This document shows positions 47,619-58,220 of a stretch of DNA of 58,220 bases, one piece after another; position 1 is the first letter of the stretch, and every line of letters starts with the position of its first letter. Source of the DNA: Deltaproteobacteria bacterium (lineage in GTDB: Bacteria > Myxococcota_A > Polyangia > Polyangiales > JADJMO01). The translations under genes and the position numbers were made by a program. The DNA lies in NCBI GenBank assembly GCA_016182965.1, contig JACPFM010000049.1, positions 1 through 58,220 on the forward strand. Reading direction: 5' to 3'. The notes beneath the pieces were generated by a model, which did no database searches, was not told where the DNA came from, and was given only the letters and a program-made list of their open reading frames with translations.

Positions 47619-47874
47619 GACGGCCTCCCTCCGGGAGCTTCATCCAGCAGTAGCCGCAGAGGGTCGCGGCTCGCATGATCGTGTGGCTGCAGCTCGGACA
47701 CACGCGCGTGTCGGGCGCGGGCCCGAGGGCGAGGTGCTGGACCAGCTGATCCCACCGGCGGGTGAGCTCGCGCTTGTCGTTCTCGCTCGGTGCAGCGCTG
47801 GGAGCAGTCGACGCGAGCAGCGCCACCTGCTCCTGCACGCGCCCGACCAGCGCGCGGAGTTCGGTTTCCTTCAT
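47611..47874 (-). CDS. Small zinc-ribbon protein
   Basis: 87 residues from the ATG at 47874. N-terminal helix (TELRALVGRVQEQVALLAST), then VCPSCSHTIMRAATLCGYCW: two C-x-x-C pairs 11 residues apart, a typical zinc ribbon. 155 bp after the rpoD stop on the same strand; first gene of a three-gene set with overlapping or short junctions. Function unknown. Confidence 0.65.
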   Translation of the reverse strand: MKETELRALVGRVQEQVALLASTAPSAAPSENDKRELTRRWDQLVQHLALGPAPDTRVCPSCSHTIMRAATLCGYCWMKLPEGGRHA

Positions 47875-48029
47875 GAGGACTCTCTGATGCCGGGTGGAAG
47901 AGCCGCCGTTGCGCCAGCGCGACGCAACGACGAGCCACCGCATGCAACCAGCAAGAGCACGCTCGTGGAGAACGACACCGTAGCACGCGCCCCGGGTCCT
48001 GACGAACGCGGCGGTTTCGATTCGCGTGT

Positions 48030-49721
48030 TCAACCGTCCATCAACGCGCGCAGCTGCTTGCTCCGGCTCGGGTGCCGCAGCTTGTCGAGCGCCTTCGCCT
48101 CGATCTGGCGGATGCGCTCGCGCGTGACCGCGAACATCTGCCCGACCTCCTCCAGCGTGTGATCGCTCTTCTCCTCGATGCCGAAGCGCAGGCGCAGGAC
48201 CTGCGCCTCGCGCGGCGTGAGCGACTCGAGCGCCTTGCGAGTGCGCTCGGACAGATCGCTCTCGGAGACCGCCTCGAGCGAGGAGGTGACGGTGCGATCC
48301 TCGATGAGATCGCCGAGGCGCGCGTCGCCGTCGGTGCCGATCGGCGTCTCGAGCGAGATCGGCTCCTTGGCGACCTCGAGGATGGCGCGGATGCGCGGGA
48401 CCGGGAGCTCCATCTTCACGGCGAGCTCCTCCGCCGTCGGCTCGCGACCGAGCTCCTGGAGGAGGTAGCGCGAGGTGCGGAGCAGCTTGTTGACCGTCTC
48501 GGTCATGTGGACCGGGATGCGGATCGTCCTCGCCTGGTCGGAGATCGCGCGGCTGATCGCCTGGCGGATCCACCACGTCGCGTAGGTGCTGAACTTGTAC
48601 CCGCGCTTGTAGTCGAACTTCTCGACCGCGCGCATCAGCCCGATGTTCCCCTCCTGGATGATGTCGAGGAACTGCAGGCCGCGGTTCGCGTACTTCTTGC
48701 CGATGGAGACGACGAGGCGGAGGTTGGCCTCGACGAGATCGGCCTTCGCGCGCTGCGCGAGGCGCTGCCCCTCGCAGACCTCGCGGTGCGCGTCGCGCAG
48801 CCTGCGGACGTCGACGCCGAGCTCCTCGCCGACGCGCTTGCGGTCGCTCTCGGCGGCGCGGAGCGTCTTGCCGATCGCGAGGAAGTCGTCGACGGTCATC
48901 CCGAGCTTCTTCGCGCCCTTGCGCACCAGCGCCGGCTCGTTCTTCGCCTCGCGGACCATCGTCGCGAGCGCGGCCGACGAGAGCCCCGTGCGGCGCTCGA
49001 GCTCCTGCGCGCCGGCCGAGGCGCGCTCGACCCGCTGATTGAGCTTCTTCAGCTTCACGGCCATCTCGTCGATGATCTTCCGGTCGAGATCCATCGACTC
49101 CATGGTCGAGAGCAGCTGCGCGCGCAGCGCCTTCGCCTTCGCGGCCGACCCGGGCTTCGCCTCGAGGTCCGCGAGGCGCGCGCCGAGGCGCTTGACCTCG
49201 TCGACGGCGTCGAGGAAGCGGCGATCGGCGGCCTCGTCGTCGAACGTGGCCATCGCCTCTTCGTCGAGCTCGCGCAGGATGGAGCGGATGCGCACCTTGC
49301 CGCTGCGCAGCTGCTCGCCGAGCGCGACGATCTCGCGCACGGCGATCGGCGAGCCGAGCACGGCCGCGACGACGCGCGCGCCGCCGGCCTCGAACCGCCG
49401 CGCGATTTCGACCTCGCCCTCGCGGGTCAGGAGCGGGACCCGACCGAGACGTTGCAGGTAGAGACGTACGGGATCGCCCCGGCCGGTGCCCGGCGTGCTC
49501 TCGGACGGTCGCGCGTCGCTCGCGCGCCCGAAGGCGGGCGCGGCGACGCGGATGCTCGCGACCTTCACCTGCGTCGCGGCGTCGACGAGGTCGATCGCGC
49601 CGAGGCCGTCCTCGAGCGAGTCGGACAGTCTCTCGTCGGCGAACGCGGGTCGTTCCCTGTCGGAAGAGGCGGTCGTTGCGGCTTTCTTCAAGAGTTCCGG
49701 ATCCCACCGGTGTCGCGACAA
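48030..49721 (-). CDS. rpoD: RNA polymerase sigma-70 factor (RpoD-type)
   Basis: About 563 residues. Region 1.2 [19 protein letters not shown]; a non-conserved helical region ([18 protein letters not shown]); region 2 [20 protein letters not shown] and [15 protein letters not shown]; region 3 [19 protein letters not shown]; region 4 [15 protein letters not shown] and [20 protein letters not shown]. Group-1 type by its length and region order. The acidic region 1.1 of enterobacterial RpoD is not evident. The start is unsure: TTG 49721 is given; a GTG at 49772 is in frame too, and neither has a clear Shine-Dalgarno. Confidence 0.88.
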   Translation of the reverse strand: MSRHRWDPELLKKAATTASSDRERPAFADERLSDSLEDGLGAIDLVDAATQVKVASIRVAAPAFGRASDARPSESTPGTGRGDPVRLYLQRLGRVPLLTREGEVEIARRFEAGGARVVAAVLGSPIAVREIVALGEQLRSGKVRIRSILRELDEEAMATFDDEAADRRFLDAVDEVKRLGARLADLEAKPGSAAKAKALRAQLLSTMESMDLDRKIIDEMAVKLKKLNQRVERASAGAQELERRTGLSSAALATMVREAKNEPALVRKGAKKLGMTVDDFLAIGKTLRAAESDRKRVGEELGVDVRRLRDAHREVCEGQRLAQRAKADLVEANLRLVVSIGKKYANRGLQFLDIIQEGNIGLMRAVEKFDYKRGYKFSTYATWWIRQAISRAISDQARTIRIPVHMTETVNKLLRTSRYLLQELGREPTAEELAVKMELPVPRIRAILEVAKEPISLETPIGTDGDARLGDLIEDRTVTSSLEAVSESDLSERTRKALESLTPREAQVLRLRFGIEEKSDHTLEEVGQMFAVTRERIRQIEAKALDKLRHPSRSKQLRALMDG

Positions 49722-49905
49722 AAGCGATTCGCCGCGGCCCAATGACGCGGACCACGGCGACGTTCGATGCACCGGCGCCCCGGCTTCTCGATGCGCCGGC
49801 GCCCCGGCGACCCGACGCAAACTACGCGACCTTCCGTGATGGGGCAAGCTGCGCCGTGCGCCGTCCAGTCCCCCCCTGGCGCGCGGCGCGCATGGGCGAC
49901 CGCTC

Positions 49906-50349
49906 ATGGATCGAAACGGTTGCGCCCGGCGGAGGATGAGACGTGCATGCGCGGTCGCCGCGTCGTGCCTGATTGCCACGGTCGCGGCGTGTGCTAGCCA
50001 CCCGGCGCCGAAGCCGGTCGTCGTGAAGAGCAAGCCCGAGCCAGCGACCGGGGCGCTCCGCGGCGGAGGGCCGCTCTCGCTCGTCGGGGCGGCCGACGCC
50101 ATCGCCAGCGAGCGGTGCGCCCACGAGGAGCGCTGCGAGCGCATCGGCGCCGGCCGGCGGTTCGTCGACACCGCGTCGTGCGAGCAGGCCGTCTGGAGCG
50201 ACACCCACGATCGGCTCTCGACCTCGGTGTGCGAGAGCGGGTTCGTCGAGGCGTCGACGCTGCTCGAGTGCCTCGCCGCGATCCGCGCCGGGGGCTGCAC
50301 CGCCGAGGTCGGGCGCGTGTGCGAGCCCTCGACCATGTGCTCGCCCTGA
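49906..50349 (+). CDS. DUF6184-like cysteine-rich lipoprotein
   Basis: 147 residues from the ATG at 49906; an ATG at 49936 has GGAGG directly adjacent, too close to act. Signal with lipobox VAAC, then a short linker and the pattern [20 protein letters not shown] ... ASCEQAV ... [13 protein letters not shown] ... VCEPSTMC, matching small myxobacterial lipoproteins labelled DUF6184. Six paired cysteines imply a disulfide-linked helical domain. Function unknown. It lies between rpoD and the sensor kinase gene on the opposite strand. Confidence 0.75.
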   Translation: MDRNGCARRRMRRACAVAASCLIATVAACASHPAPKPVVVKSKPEPATGALRGGGPLSLVGAADAIASERCAHEERCERIGAGRRFVDTASCEQAVWSDTHDRLSTSVCESGFVEASTLLECLAAIRAGGCTAEVGRVCEPSTMCSP

Positions 50350-50358
50350 ACCGCGCGG

Positions 50359-53300
50359 TCACGCCCCGGCGGGCCCGAGCGCGAGGAGCGCCTCTGCCTC
50401 CTCGCGCGGCAGGCCGAAGACGCGCGATCGCTCGAGGGCGCGCCGGAACGCGCGCCGCGCCGCGCCGGTCCGGCCGCGACGCCGCGCGAGCTCCCCTTCG
50501 AGCTGCGCCACCGACGCGCTGGCCATCGGGAACAAGCGGGCGAGCCGCGCGAGCAGGACCACCAGGCGCTCGGCCGCGCGTCGGGCCGAGTCGGCGTCGG
50601 GACCGCCCGCGTCGACCACCGCGAGGTACGCGGCGATCGCGCCGCGGTAGCCCTCGAGCGCGGCGAATCCCGTGGGGTTCGCGCGCTCGATGCGCGCGCG
50701 CGCCTGGTCCGCGGCACGACGCGCGGCGACGAGGTCGCCGAGGCGGGCCTCGGTGTCGGCGAGCAGGCCGTAGCAGATGATCTCCGACTGCAGCTCCGGC
50801 CGGCTTTCGAGGTCCGCGCACGCGCGCGAAAGGAGCGGGCGCGCTTCGGCCGGTCGCCCGCGCGAGAGCCGGGAGCGCGCGATGGAGAACCGCGCCCACG
50901 TCTCGTGCTGCGCGCTGCCGCGGGCCTGCGCCGCCCGCAGCAGCTCCTCGAACCGGTGCTCCGCGCGCTCGACGCGGCCGGTGTAGAACTCGATGTGCCC
51001 GCGCGCGGTGAGCGTGAGCTCGGCGGTGAGCGGATCGTACAGACCCTCGAGCAGGCCCGACGCGCGATCGATCGCCTCCTCCGCCGCGGCCCAAAGGCCG
51101 CGCCCCGACAGGTGGACGCCCTCGACCGTCCACGCGTAGGCGACCTCCAGCGGATCGTGGAGCGCCTCGGCGCCGGCGCGCGCACGGGCGAAATACGAGG
51201 CGGCGAGCCGGGTGAGCCCGAGCGCGCCCGCCGTGAACCCGAGGGTGGTGTAGGCGCGCGGTACGCGCGTCTCGGCGCCGGCCCGCTCGGCGAGGTTCGC
51301 CGAGAGCACCGACGCGGAGAGCATCGCCAGCGCGTCGTCGACGTAGAAGTACCGCTGGGTGAGCAGCGCCGCGGTCTCGGCGGCCCCGCGCAGCACCTCG
51401 CGCGCGCCGGGATCGCGCGCGCGGCGCCGGACCACGCCCGACAGATGCAGCGCCTGGGTCGCGAGCTCGCGCCCGAGGAGCACGCCCCACCCGGCGCGCG
51501 TTCGCGGCAGCGGACGACCGGCCTCGGCGAGCGAGCGCTCGGCGTGGCGCTCGGCGGCGAGCTGATCGCCCGCGGCGAAGGACGCCCGCGCGAGCGCCGC
51601 TTCGAGCCGGGCCCTCCGCGCCGGTCGCGGGGCGCTCCACCTCGCCGCCGTCGGGCGCGCCCGCTCGACCAGCTCGAGCGCGCGCCGGAGCAGCGCGACC
51701 GCCTCGCCGTGCGCGGCGTGATCGAGCGCGCGCCACGCGGCGCGCTCGGTCCACTCGAGCGCCTCGCGGTCTTCGTGCGCGAGCGACCAGTGCCGCGCGA
51801 GGACGGGGGCGAGCGCACCCTCGTCGCCGCTCCGCGCGAGGCCCGCCTCGATCGCCCGCGCGACCGCGCCGTGCAGCGCCGCGCGACGCGCGGGCTCGAT
51901 GGCGTCGTAGGCCACCTCGCGCACCTGATCGTGCACGAACTGGAAGCGGCCGCCCTGGAGCGGCTCGATGATCTGTCGCGCGAGGAGCTCCGCCACGCCC
52001 TCCATCGCCGCCTCGTCGGAGACGGCCGACGCGCGCTGCAAGGTCTCGGCGTCGAAGCCGGGCCCGATCACGCTGGCCACCTCGAGGAGCGGCTGGGCGA
52101 ACGCGGGGAGCGCGTGCAGCCGTCGGGATACGAGCCCGCGCAGCGTGCGCGGGAGCTCGAGCGCCGCGGTCGTGTCGTCGAGGAGCAGTCGGAAGGGGCT
52201 GGCCCGACGCAGGACGCCGTCGGCGACGGCCGCGCGCAGGTACTCCGCCACGAAGTACGGGTTGCCCGCGGAGTGACGCGCGAGGAACCCCACGAACGGC
52301 TCGGGCGGAGCCTCGACCGCGAGCATGTCGCGGACGACCTGCCGCACGTCGTCGTGATCGAGCGGTCCGACGGCGACGTCGCGCACGTCGGGCCGCGCGG
52401 CGATCGCGGCGAGCGCCTCCGAGGCGTGATCGGCGCGCGCGAGGCCGAGGATCGCGGCCGGCTGCGCCGCGAGCCAACCGCGCGGCAATGACGCGAGGAA
52501 CGCGAGCGAGAGCTCGTCGGCCCACTGCAGATCGTCGAGCAGCAAGAGCAGCGGACGCTCCCGAGCGAGCGCGGCGAGCGCGCCGCGAAGCGCGGAGAAC
52601 AGCTGCTCGCGCGCCGCGTTGCCCGCGAGCTCCGGCGGATCGGGGAGCTCCGCGACGCCCGGCAGGCGGCCGAGCCGCGGCGCGTACGGCGCGAGCACCT
52701 TCGCCCGCGGTCCGAGGAGCCGATCGACGGCGTCGACGCCGAGCGAGGTGCAGCGATCGGCGACCGCGTCGAGCAGCGCCTGGAACGGCTCGAGCTCGCC
52801 CCTGCGGATCGCGCCCGGCGGCGCGCACGCCGACGCGATCACCTGCAGGTCGGGCGCGAGCCGCCGCGCGATCTCGGCGGCCAGATACGTCTTGCCGATC
52901 CCGCTCGGCCCCGTGAGGAAGACGAAGCCGCCTTCGCCGTTCGCCGCGCCGCGTACGCCGCCGAGGACCCCCTCCACCATCGCCTCGCGACCGGCGATCT
53001 CCGGTCGATACAGCCAGACGCGCGCGCGCGGCGGCGGCGGCTCGTCGGGGGCGGCGCCCAGTCGATCGAGCGCGTGGATGACGTCCTCGGCGTAGCCGAT
53101 GCGGTCGCGTGGCCGCTTGGCGAGCAGCGCGAGGACCATCGCGTCGAGCGCGGCGGGCACACCGTCGACCCGCTGGGACGGCGGGAGCGGCTCGCTCGTC
53201 AGGTGCCGCACGAGCACGTCGTGACCCTCGAACGGGGGGCGCCCGGTGATCAGCTCGTAGAGCACGCACCCGAGCGCGTAGAGATCGGTGCGCGGATCGA

Positions 53301-53943
53301 TCGGCTCGAGGCGGATCTGCTCGGGCGCCATGTAGGCGGGCGTGCCGACAAGCTTCGTCGCCGCCGCTGCCACCTCGCGCCCGACCAGCCCCGCCGCGCG
53401 CCAGGCGAGGCCGAAGTCCACCAGCACCGGGTGATCGCCGGCGCGGAGGATCACGTTCTGCGGCTTCAGGTCGCAGTGCACCACGCCCTCGCCGTGGAGG
53501 AACGCGAGCGGCGCGCAGAGCCGGCGCACGATCGCGAGCACGCGGTCGAGCTGCCCGCCGGCGGCCGCGCGCGAAGGACCGGACCACAGCTTCGCGCGCA
53601 GGTCGGCGAGCGTCTCCCCCTCGAGGTACTCCATCGCGTACCAGGGCACGCCCTCGTTCAGGCCCTCGGCGACGATGCGGACGACGCCGGGGTGACGCAG
53701 GCGCGACAGCGCGTGGATCTCGCGTCGCATGCTGGCGAGGTAGACCTCGTCGGGGACGCGCACCGTCTTCAGCGCGACCTCCGGCCCGCCGCCGCGCGGG
53801 TGGGCGACGTACACGACGCTCATGCCGCCGCGCGCGAGCTCGCGCGAGACGACGAACGGTCCGACCTCCGAGGGCACGTCGCTGGGCGGGGCCGTCAACG
53901 TCGGTCGGATGCCGTCGCGAGGGGATCCGTGACGCTCACCCAC
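50359..53943 (-). CDS. Ser/Thr kinase - AAA/NACHT-like ATPase - helical repeat sensor
   Basis: 1194 residues from a GTG at 53943 that overlaps the accC stop by 8 nt. Kinase domain (28-310): Lys59 in VALKT, Glu75, catalytic loop HCDLKPQN (156-163, a His-Cys-Asp variant of HRD with Asp158 kept), DFG (176-178), APEQ: an active kinase. Next a STAND-type ATPase with Walker A GPSGIGKT (about 345) and Walker [13 protein letters not shown] (about 468), as in MalT/LuxR-like predicted ATPases, then about 550 residues of TPR-like helical repeats. No membrane helix. Probably a cytoplasmic signalling hub. Confidence 0.88.
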   Translation of the reverse strand: MGERHGSPRDGIRPTLTAPPSDVPSEVGPFVVSRELARGGMSVVYVAHPRGGGPEVALKTVRVPDEVYLASMRREIHALSRLRHPGVVRIVAEGLNEGVPWYAMEYLEGETLADLRAKLWSGPSRAAAGGQLDRVLAIVRRLCAPLAFLHGEGVVHCDLKPQNVILRAGDHPVLVDFGLAWRAAGLVGREVAAAATKLVGTPAYMAPEQIRLEPIDPRTDLYALGCVLYELITGRPPFEGHDVLVRHLTSEPLPPSQRVDGVPAALDAMVLALLAKRPRDRIGYAEDVIHALDRLGAAPDEPPPPRARVWLYRPEIAGREAMVEGVLGGVRGAANGEGGFVFLTGPSGIGKTYLAAEIARRLAPDLQVIASACAPPGAIRRGELEPFQALLDAVADRCTSLGVDAVDRLLGPRAKVLAPYAPRLGRLPGVAELPDPPELAGNAAREQLFSALRGALAALARERPLLLLLDDLQWADELSLAFLASLPRGWLAAQPAAILGLARADHASEALAAIAARPDVRDVAVGPLDHDDVRQVVRDMLAVEAPPEPFVGFLARHSAGNPYFVAEYLRAAVADGVLRRASPFRLLLDDTTAALELPRTLRGLVSRRLHALPAFAQPLLEVASVIGPGFDAETLQRASAVSDEAAMEGVAELLARQIIEPLQGGRFQFVHDQVREVAYDAIEPARRAALHGAVARAIEAGLARSGDEGALAPVLARHWSLAHEDREALEWTERAAWRALDHAAHGEAVALLRRALELVERARPTAARWSAPRPARRARLEAALARASFAAGDQLAAERHAERSLAEAGRPLPRTRAGWGVLLGRELATQALHLSGVVRRRARDPGAREVLRGAAETAALLTQRYFYVDDALAMLSASVLSANLAERAGAETRVPRAYTTLGFTAGALGLTRLAASYFARARAGAEALHDPLEVAYAWTVEGVHLSGRGLWAAAEEAIDRASGLLEGLYDPLTAELTLTARGHIEFYTGRVERAEHRFEELLRAAQARGSAQHETWARFSIARSRLSRGRPAEARPLLSRACADLESRPELQSEIICYGLLADTEARLGDLVAARRAADQARARIERANPTGFAALEGYRGAIAAYLAVVDAGGPDADSARRAAERLVVLLARLARLFPMASASVAQLEGELARRRGRTGAARRAFRRALERSRVFGLPREEAEALLALGPAGA

Positions 53944-55471
53944 GCAGGCGCGCGCGGTGGCCGGCAACCCAAGGCGACAGCCGCGCGCCGCGCTCCTCCG
54001 CCATCGCGCCCTGGGTGCCGACCTGACGCTCGAGCCGCGCGGCGGCGATCGCGACGGCGGCGGCGAGCTGCGGCTGATCGTCGGCGCCGGTGGTCGCATA
54101 ACCCATCAATGCATCGCGGTGCCGACCGATGAACCCGGTGTCGTACTGGCCGGCCACGAACTCCGGGTGGGCGAAGAGCTTCTCGTGGAACGCGAGGTTG
54201 GTGCGGATGCCGGTGACCACGTACTCGGCGAGGGCGCGGCGCATCTTGGCGATGGCGCGCGCCCGATCGGGCGCCCACACCGAGAGCTTGGAGACGAGGG
54301 GATCGTAGTAGCTGGAGATGACCGCGCCGGGATAGGCGCCCCCGTCGTCGCGAACGCCCGGGCCGCTCGGGGTGCGCAGCGCGACGATCTTCCCGGGCGA
54401 CGGCATGAAGTCCGCCGACGGATCCTCGGCGTAGACGCGGCACTCGATGGCCGCGCCGCGGCGGACGATGTCATGCTGCTTCAGCTCGAGGGGCTCGCCG
54501 CGCGCGACGAGGATCATCTCGCGCACCAGATCGGTGCCGGTGATCAGCTCGGTGATCGGGTGCTCGACCTGCAGGCGGGTGTTCATCTCGAGGAAGTAGA
54601 AGCTCCCCGACTCGTCGAGCAGGAACTCGAAGGTGCCCGCGCTGAAGTAGCCGACGGCCTTGGCGCCGGCGACCGCGACCGCGCCCATCTTGGCGATCAG
54701 CTCGTCGGACGCGGCCGGACAGGGCGTCTCCTCGACGACCTTCTGGTGGCGGCGCTGGATCGAGCAGTCGCGCTCGAAGAGGTGCACCACGTCGCCGTGG
54801 CGATCGCCGAGCACCTGGATCTCGACGTGACGCGGGCGGAGGATCGCCTTCTCGAGGTAGACGTCGTCGTTGCCGAACGCCTTGGCCGCCTCGCTGCGCG
54901 CGCGATCCCAGGCGGAGGCGAGCTCGGCTTCGCTCTCGACGAGGCGCATGCCCTTGCCGCCGCCGCCCGCGGCGGCCTTGAGCATGACCGGGTAGCCGAT
55001 GCGGCGCGCCTCGACCCGCGCGTCGTCGAGCGAGTGGGCCGTGCCGCCGGGGACCACCGGGACGCCGGCCTTCTCCATGATCGCGCGGGCGCCGGTCTTG
55101 CTGCCCATGTCGCGGATGGCCGAGGGGGGCGGGCCGATGAACACGATGCCCGCGTCCTCGCAGGCCTGGGCGAAGCGCGCGTTCTCGGAGAGGAAGCCGT
55201 AGCCGGGGTGGATCGCCTCGGCGCCGCTCTTCTTGGCCGCGTCGATGACCTTGTCGATGCGGAGGTAGCTCTCGGCTGCGACCGCCGGGCCGACGCACCA
55301 CGCCTCGTCGGCCATGCGCACGTGCAGCGCGGCGCGATCGGCCTCGCTGTAGACGGCCACCGAGCGGATGCCCATCTCGCGGAGGGTGCGGATGACGCGG
55401 ACGGCGATCTCGCCCCGGTTGGCGACGAGGACCTTGCGGAAGGGGGGGGCGGACGCGATCGACGGTCCCAT
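53936..55471 (-). CDS. accC: Biotin carboxylase (acetyl/propionyl-CoA carboxylase subunit)
   Basis: 511 residues from the ATG at 55471 (GGAGG just upstream). ATP-dependent carboxylation of biotin on the carrier protein. Seen: FRKVLVANRGEIAVRVIRT, HPGYGFLSENA, ATP-grasp loop AAAGGGGKGMR, HGDVVHLFERDCSIQRRHQK, EMNTRLQVEHP, YYDPLVSKL. Longer than E. coli AccC by about 60 residues at the C terminus (RLERQVGTQGAMAEERGARL), yet no biotinyl domain (MKM) follows, so it works with a separate BCCP. No accB next to it here. Coupled to the downstream kinase gene by overlap. Confidence 0.93.
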   Translation of the reverse strand: MGPSIASAPPFRKVLVANRGEIAVRVIRTLREMGIRSVAVYSEADRAALHVRMADEAWCVGPAVAAESYLRIDKVIDAAKKSGAEAIHPGYGFLSENARFAQACEDAGIVFIGPPPSAIRDMGSKTGARAIMEKAGVPVVPGGTAHSLDDARVEARRIGYPVMLKAAAGGGGKGMRLVESEAELASAWDRARSEAAKAFGNDDVYLEKAILRPRHVEIQVLGDRHGDVVHLFERDCSIQRRHQKVVEETPCPAASDELIAKMGAVAVAGAKAVGYFSAGTFEFLLDESGSFYFLEMNTRLQVEHPITELITGTDLVREMILVARGEPLELKQHDIVRRGAAIECRVYAEDPSADFMPSPGKIVALRTPSGPGVRDDGGAYPGAVISSYYDPLVSKLSVWAPDRARAIAKMRRALAEYVVTGIRTNLAFHEKLFAHPEFVAGQYDTGFIGRHRDALMGYATTGADDQPQLAAAVAIAAARLERQVGTQGAMAEERGARLSPWVAGHRARLRG

Positions 55472-55540
55472 CGCCCTCCGCGTACCCAAACCTGGTCGGC
55501 GCGGGAAGTAGAACCCGGGGAATCGTGTTAGGAACCGGTC

Positions 55541-57857
55541 GTGGCCCGAACGTCCGACATCGTCAGCTGGGGGCTGATCGCCACCGCCGTCGCGCTCGGT
55601 GTCGTCTACCTGGTCGACCGCGACAAGCCGACCACCAAGGAGCAGAGCGCGCGCGCCGGGCTCCTGCTCCGCGTCTTCCGGCAGGACGAGATCACCCGCA
55701 TCACCGTCACCCGCCGCGGCCAGAGCGGCGACGAGAAGATCGAGCTGGTGCGCGAGGGCGACACCTGGAAGTTGACCTCGCCGCGCGTCGCCAAGGCCGA
55801 CTTCTTCGCGGTCAACAGCCTGCTCAACGCGCTGGGCGGCGCGCGGACCGAGCGGGCGCTCGGCGCTCGGGACGGCGACCGGCAGCGAGCGCGCGCAGCT
55901 CGGGCTCGACGCGCCGCGCGCGAAGATCGAGCTCGCGATGAAGGGCGTGACGCTGAACCTCGCCCTGGGTGGGGTGGCGCCGGGCGGCGAGCCGACCGAC
56001 GGCGGGGCGAAGACCTCCTACCTCGAGGTCGCCCCCTACGGCGACGAGAAGGGGGGCGTCTTCGTCGTCGGGCCCGACGTCGCGGCCGTGCTCGATCGCT
56101 CGTCCGACGCGTTCCGCGAGCCGTCACTGCTCTCGGGGCAGCAGTCGTCGACCTTCTCGAAGATCGAGATCAAGGGCCCCGCGAATCTTCAGCTGGTGAC
56201 GCTCGAGCGCGCGGCGCACGGCGCCTGGCGCATCCCGAGCGGCGTGCCCGGCGCGCCGCTCCGCGCCGGGGCCGACGCGGTCGATGGGCTGCTCCGCGCG
56301 ATGTACGAGCTGAAGGCCGATCCGTTCGTGCCCGACTCGACGCCGGTCGACCCGAGCAAGGGCGGCACGATCGAGATCACGCAGCTGAACGGCGAGAAGC
56401 TGATCGTGCAGTTCGGCGGGCCCTGCCCCGCCGACGCGAAGCTGGTCGTGGCCCAGGCGAAGACGACGCCGCCTTCGACCGGCTGCGTGCCGTCGGTCGT
56501 CACCGAGCGCGTCGCCGCCCCCGCCTCGATGTACATCGACGGCCGCGCGTTCGGTCTGCTCCCCGGCACCGAGTCGGCGAAGATCTCCGAGATCGAGTCG
56601 ATCGTGATCGAGGCGGGCGGCGCCAAGATCATCGACGCCGAGCGCCGCGGCGACGGCCTGCACCTGCGCGTCCCGAGCGACGAGCAGATCGACAAAGAGG
56701 CCACCGATCGCTACCTCGCCCGCCTCTCGGCGATCGCCGGCACCCTGGTACCGGGCGGCGATCCGGCGGCGCTCGGTCTCTCGCCGCCCGCGGGCAAGGT
56801 GACCATCCGCCGCCGGGTCGATCGGCTGACGCTCGGCGGCACCTCCGGCGACGGAGGAGGCGAGGACTGGGATCAGGTCGTCGAGCTCTCCGCGCCGATG
56901 CCCGAAGACCCCGCCGTCAAGGACGGCCCCCAGGTCGTGTACGTGCGGCGCCTCGACGACGGCGCGATCCTGCGGGTCCCGCTCGAGGTCGCGCAGCCGG
57001 TCCGCCTGACGGCCGCGCAGGAGCTGCGCAACCCGAACCTCCTGTCGCTCACGCCCGAGTCGATCGTCCGCGCGCACGTCAAGCCGGCCGCCGAGGGCGG
57101 CTACGAGGTCGCGAAGAAGAGCGGCACGTGGGAGCTCGTCTCGCCGAAGGGCCTCGGCGCCGATCCGTCGTCGGTGTCCGCGGTGACCGCCACGCTGGCG
57201 AGCCTGCTCTGCCAGCGCTGGGCGGCCGAGAAGGACGACGGCTCGTTCGGGTTCGCCACGCCGTCGGTGGTCATCGATCTCGAGCGCGAGGTGAAGGTGA
57301 CGGGCGACGCCGGCGCCGAGGCGACGACTTTCACCATCGAGCTCGGCAAGGAGTCGAACGACGCCACCGGCGGGGTCTACGCGCGCGTGCGCGGTCGCGA
57401 TCCGATCTGCGTGCTGCCGATCGGCAAGCGCGACGCGCTCCTGCGCGCGCCGGTCGATTTCCGCAACGTCGGCTTCGATCCGCTGCAGACGCCGCGCCTC
57501 GTGGTGTCGCGCGCCGCGCGGTCGCGCACCGTCGTCTACTCCGACGCGACCAAGACCTGGAGCGACGCGTCCGACGCCGGCTCGCACATGGTGGCCCGGA
57601 AGCTCGCCGACGCGATCCGCGGGCTGAGGGCGGAGGGGCTCGTGCACCTCGGGCCGGCGCGGCCGGAGGAGGGCTTCGACGCGCCGACGCTGTCGATCGA
57701 GGGGTTCGACGCCGCGACGACCAAGAAGAAGAAGCTGGTCGTCGGAGGGATCGGGAAGCTCGGGGACACGCCGATCTACTACGTGCGGGTCGAGGCGCTC
57801 GACGCGACGTGGGCGGTGCTGCGGGGGGATGTGGACGCGATCGTGGCGCTGCCCTGA
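55541..57857 (+). pseudogene. DUF4340 membrane-anchored protein, frameshifted by a 7-bp duplication
   Basis: The GTG at 55541 (AGGAA 7 nt upstream) starts an N-terminal membrane helix (IVSWGLIATAVALGVVYLVD) and the DUF4340 pattern EIELVREGDTWKLTSP-like (seen as KIELVREGDTWKLTSPRVAK). After NALGGARTERALG the frame is lost; the family sequence resumes one frame over as GTATGSERAQLGLDAP and runs to 57857. The cause is visible: GCGCTCG occurs twice in tandem at 55856-55869; removing one copy restores a continuous gene of about 770 codons. DUF4340 proteins often accompany ABC exporters of the gliding-type; none is visible here. Confidence 0.85.
55856..55869. repeat. 7-bp tandem duplication (GCGCTCG x2) causing a frameshift
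   Basis: Exact duplication of GCGCTCG within the DUF4340 gene, at the point where the two reading frames meet. Confidence 0.9.
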
Positions 57858-57862
57858 AAGGG

Positions 57863-58000
<138 letters not shown>

Positions 58001-58058
58001 CATTCCGCGGCGAGCGCGCCGTTACAAGACGCGCCCGCCGCGTGCCGCACGCCGCTGC

Positions 58059-58220
58059 TCAGCGCACGATCTTCACCAGCGCGCCGATCACGTGGTCGAT
58101 CTTCGACAACGTGACCGGCGAGATCGACCCGACGTACCCGCGCGCCACCGCCACGTCGCAGCATGACCGCGCCTCGCGCATCTCGCAGATGCCGCGCTGA
58201 TACACCGCATTGCGGATCTT
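58059..58220 (-). CDS. C-terminal end of a four-helix-bundle-type protein (partial)
   Basis: Open frame on the minus strand from the window edge to TGA at 58059-58061; 53 residues visible (NAVYQRGICEMREARSCCDV, ARGYVGSISPVTLSKIDHVI). The pattern of a helix with E-x-x-S/R followed by A-x-x-x-GY and a last helix resembles four-helix-bundle (S23/IVS) proteins, small chromosomal or intervening-sequence-encoded proteins. Codon usage and absence of stops support coding; family assignment is tentative because the N terminus is outside. Confidence 0.55.
   Translation of the reverse strand, partial: KIRNAVYQRGICEMREARSCCDVAVARGYVGSISPVTLSKIDHVIGALVKIVR

Noticed and set aside
47873..47981. 35-codon minus-strand frame resembling a tiny lipoprotein (VLLLVAC) ending ATGA at the zinc-ribbon gene
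   Set aside because: No basic N region, no Shine-Dalgarno, signal core too short; could be chance, though the overlap with the next start is suggestive.

Overview
The window is high-GC bacterial chromosome, dense in genes, with the traits of Myxococcota (probably Polyangia): many lipoproteins with Asp/Thr/Ala-rich linkers behind the lipidated cysteine, cysteine-rich CVDGVCC modules, three MYXO-CTERM tails (Gly-Cys motif, hydrophobic helix, Arg cluster), a DUF6184-like lipoprotein and Ser/Thr kinases. The assignment rests on these protein families, not on a marker gene; no rRNA is present and the only tRNA is tRNA-Phe(GAA).

Layout. 1-6453 (minus) is most of a giant lipoprotein with twelve kelch-like repeats on a cysteine-rich stalk; it runs off the left edge. 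6.6-11.4 kb holds a small lipoprotein, an EEP-fold phosphoesterase lipoprotein, a four-helix membrane protein and a spermidine-synthase-like membrane protein. Next come tRNA-Phe with a duplicated 3' end, a lamin-tail-like lipoprotein, an RCC1-propeller lipoprotein coupled to a transporter, an acidic protein, def, a broken OmpA-type gene and a MYXO-CTERM protein. 19.6-23.7 kb has a CE2-type esterase, a membrane/propeller protein and a RAYT-like Y1 transposase. 23.8-31.4 kb (minus) is a housekeeping block: uvrA, a secreted lipase-like protein, a YkgJ-type cysteine-cluster protein, hflX and hslO. 31.5-39.5 kb (plus) is a surface/secretome block: lipase, FG-GAP/Cys-rich MYXO-CTERM protein, two small lipoproteins and a subtilisin-like MYXO-CTERM protease. 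39.6-47.1 kb has udgX, two PaaI-type thioesterases, a membrane protein, an anchored phytochelatin-synthase-like protein, a pseudokinase and a lipoprotein. 47.1-55.5 kb (minus) carries three small genes, rpoD, a 1194-residue kinase-AAA-repeat sensor and accC, with a small plus-strand lipoprotein between rpoD and the sensor. The right end is a frame-shifted DUF4340 gene, a 23-unit hexamer array and the end of a partial minus-strand gene.

How it fits together. Much of the coding capacity goes to lipid- or sortase-anchored surface proteins built from beta-propellers (kelch, RCC1, FG-GAP) and cysteine-rich stalks. DNA repair (uvrA, udgX), proteostasis/stress (hflX, hslO, def) and sigma factor genes are interspersed.

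The least ordinary non-coding signals are (i) a dispersed element made of a shared ~80-bp header plus heptamer arrays, found directly after two unrelated genes; (ii) a 361-bp segment bounded by 24-bp inverted repeats; (iii) short tandem repeats bracketing the lone RAYT-like transposase; (iv) paired palindromes at 8.26-8.31 kb; (v) a recurrent T-A-n-n-n-T hexamer about 6 nt before many start codons, suggesting leaderless mRNAs. Two genes are frame-broken, one by an exact 7-bp tandem duplication.
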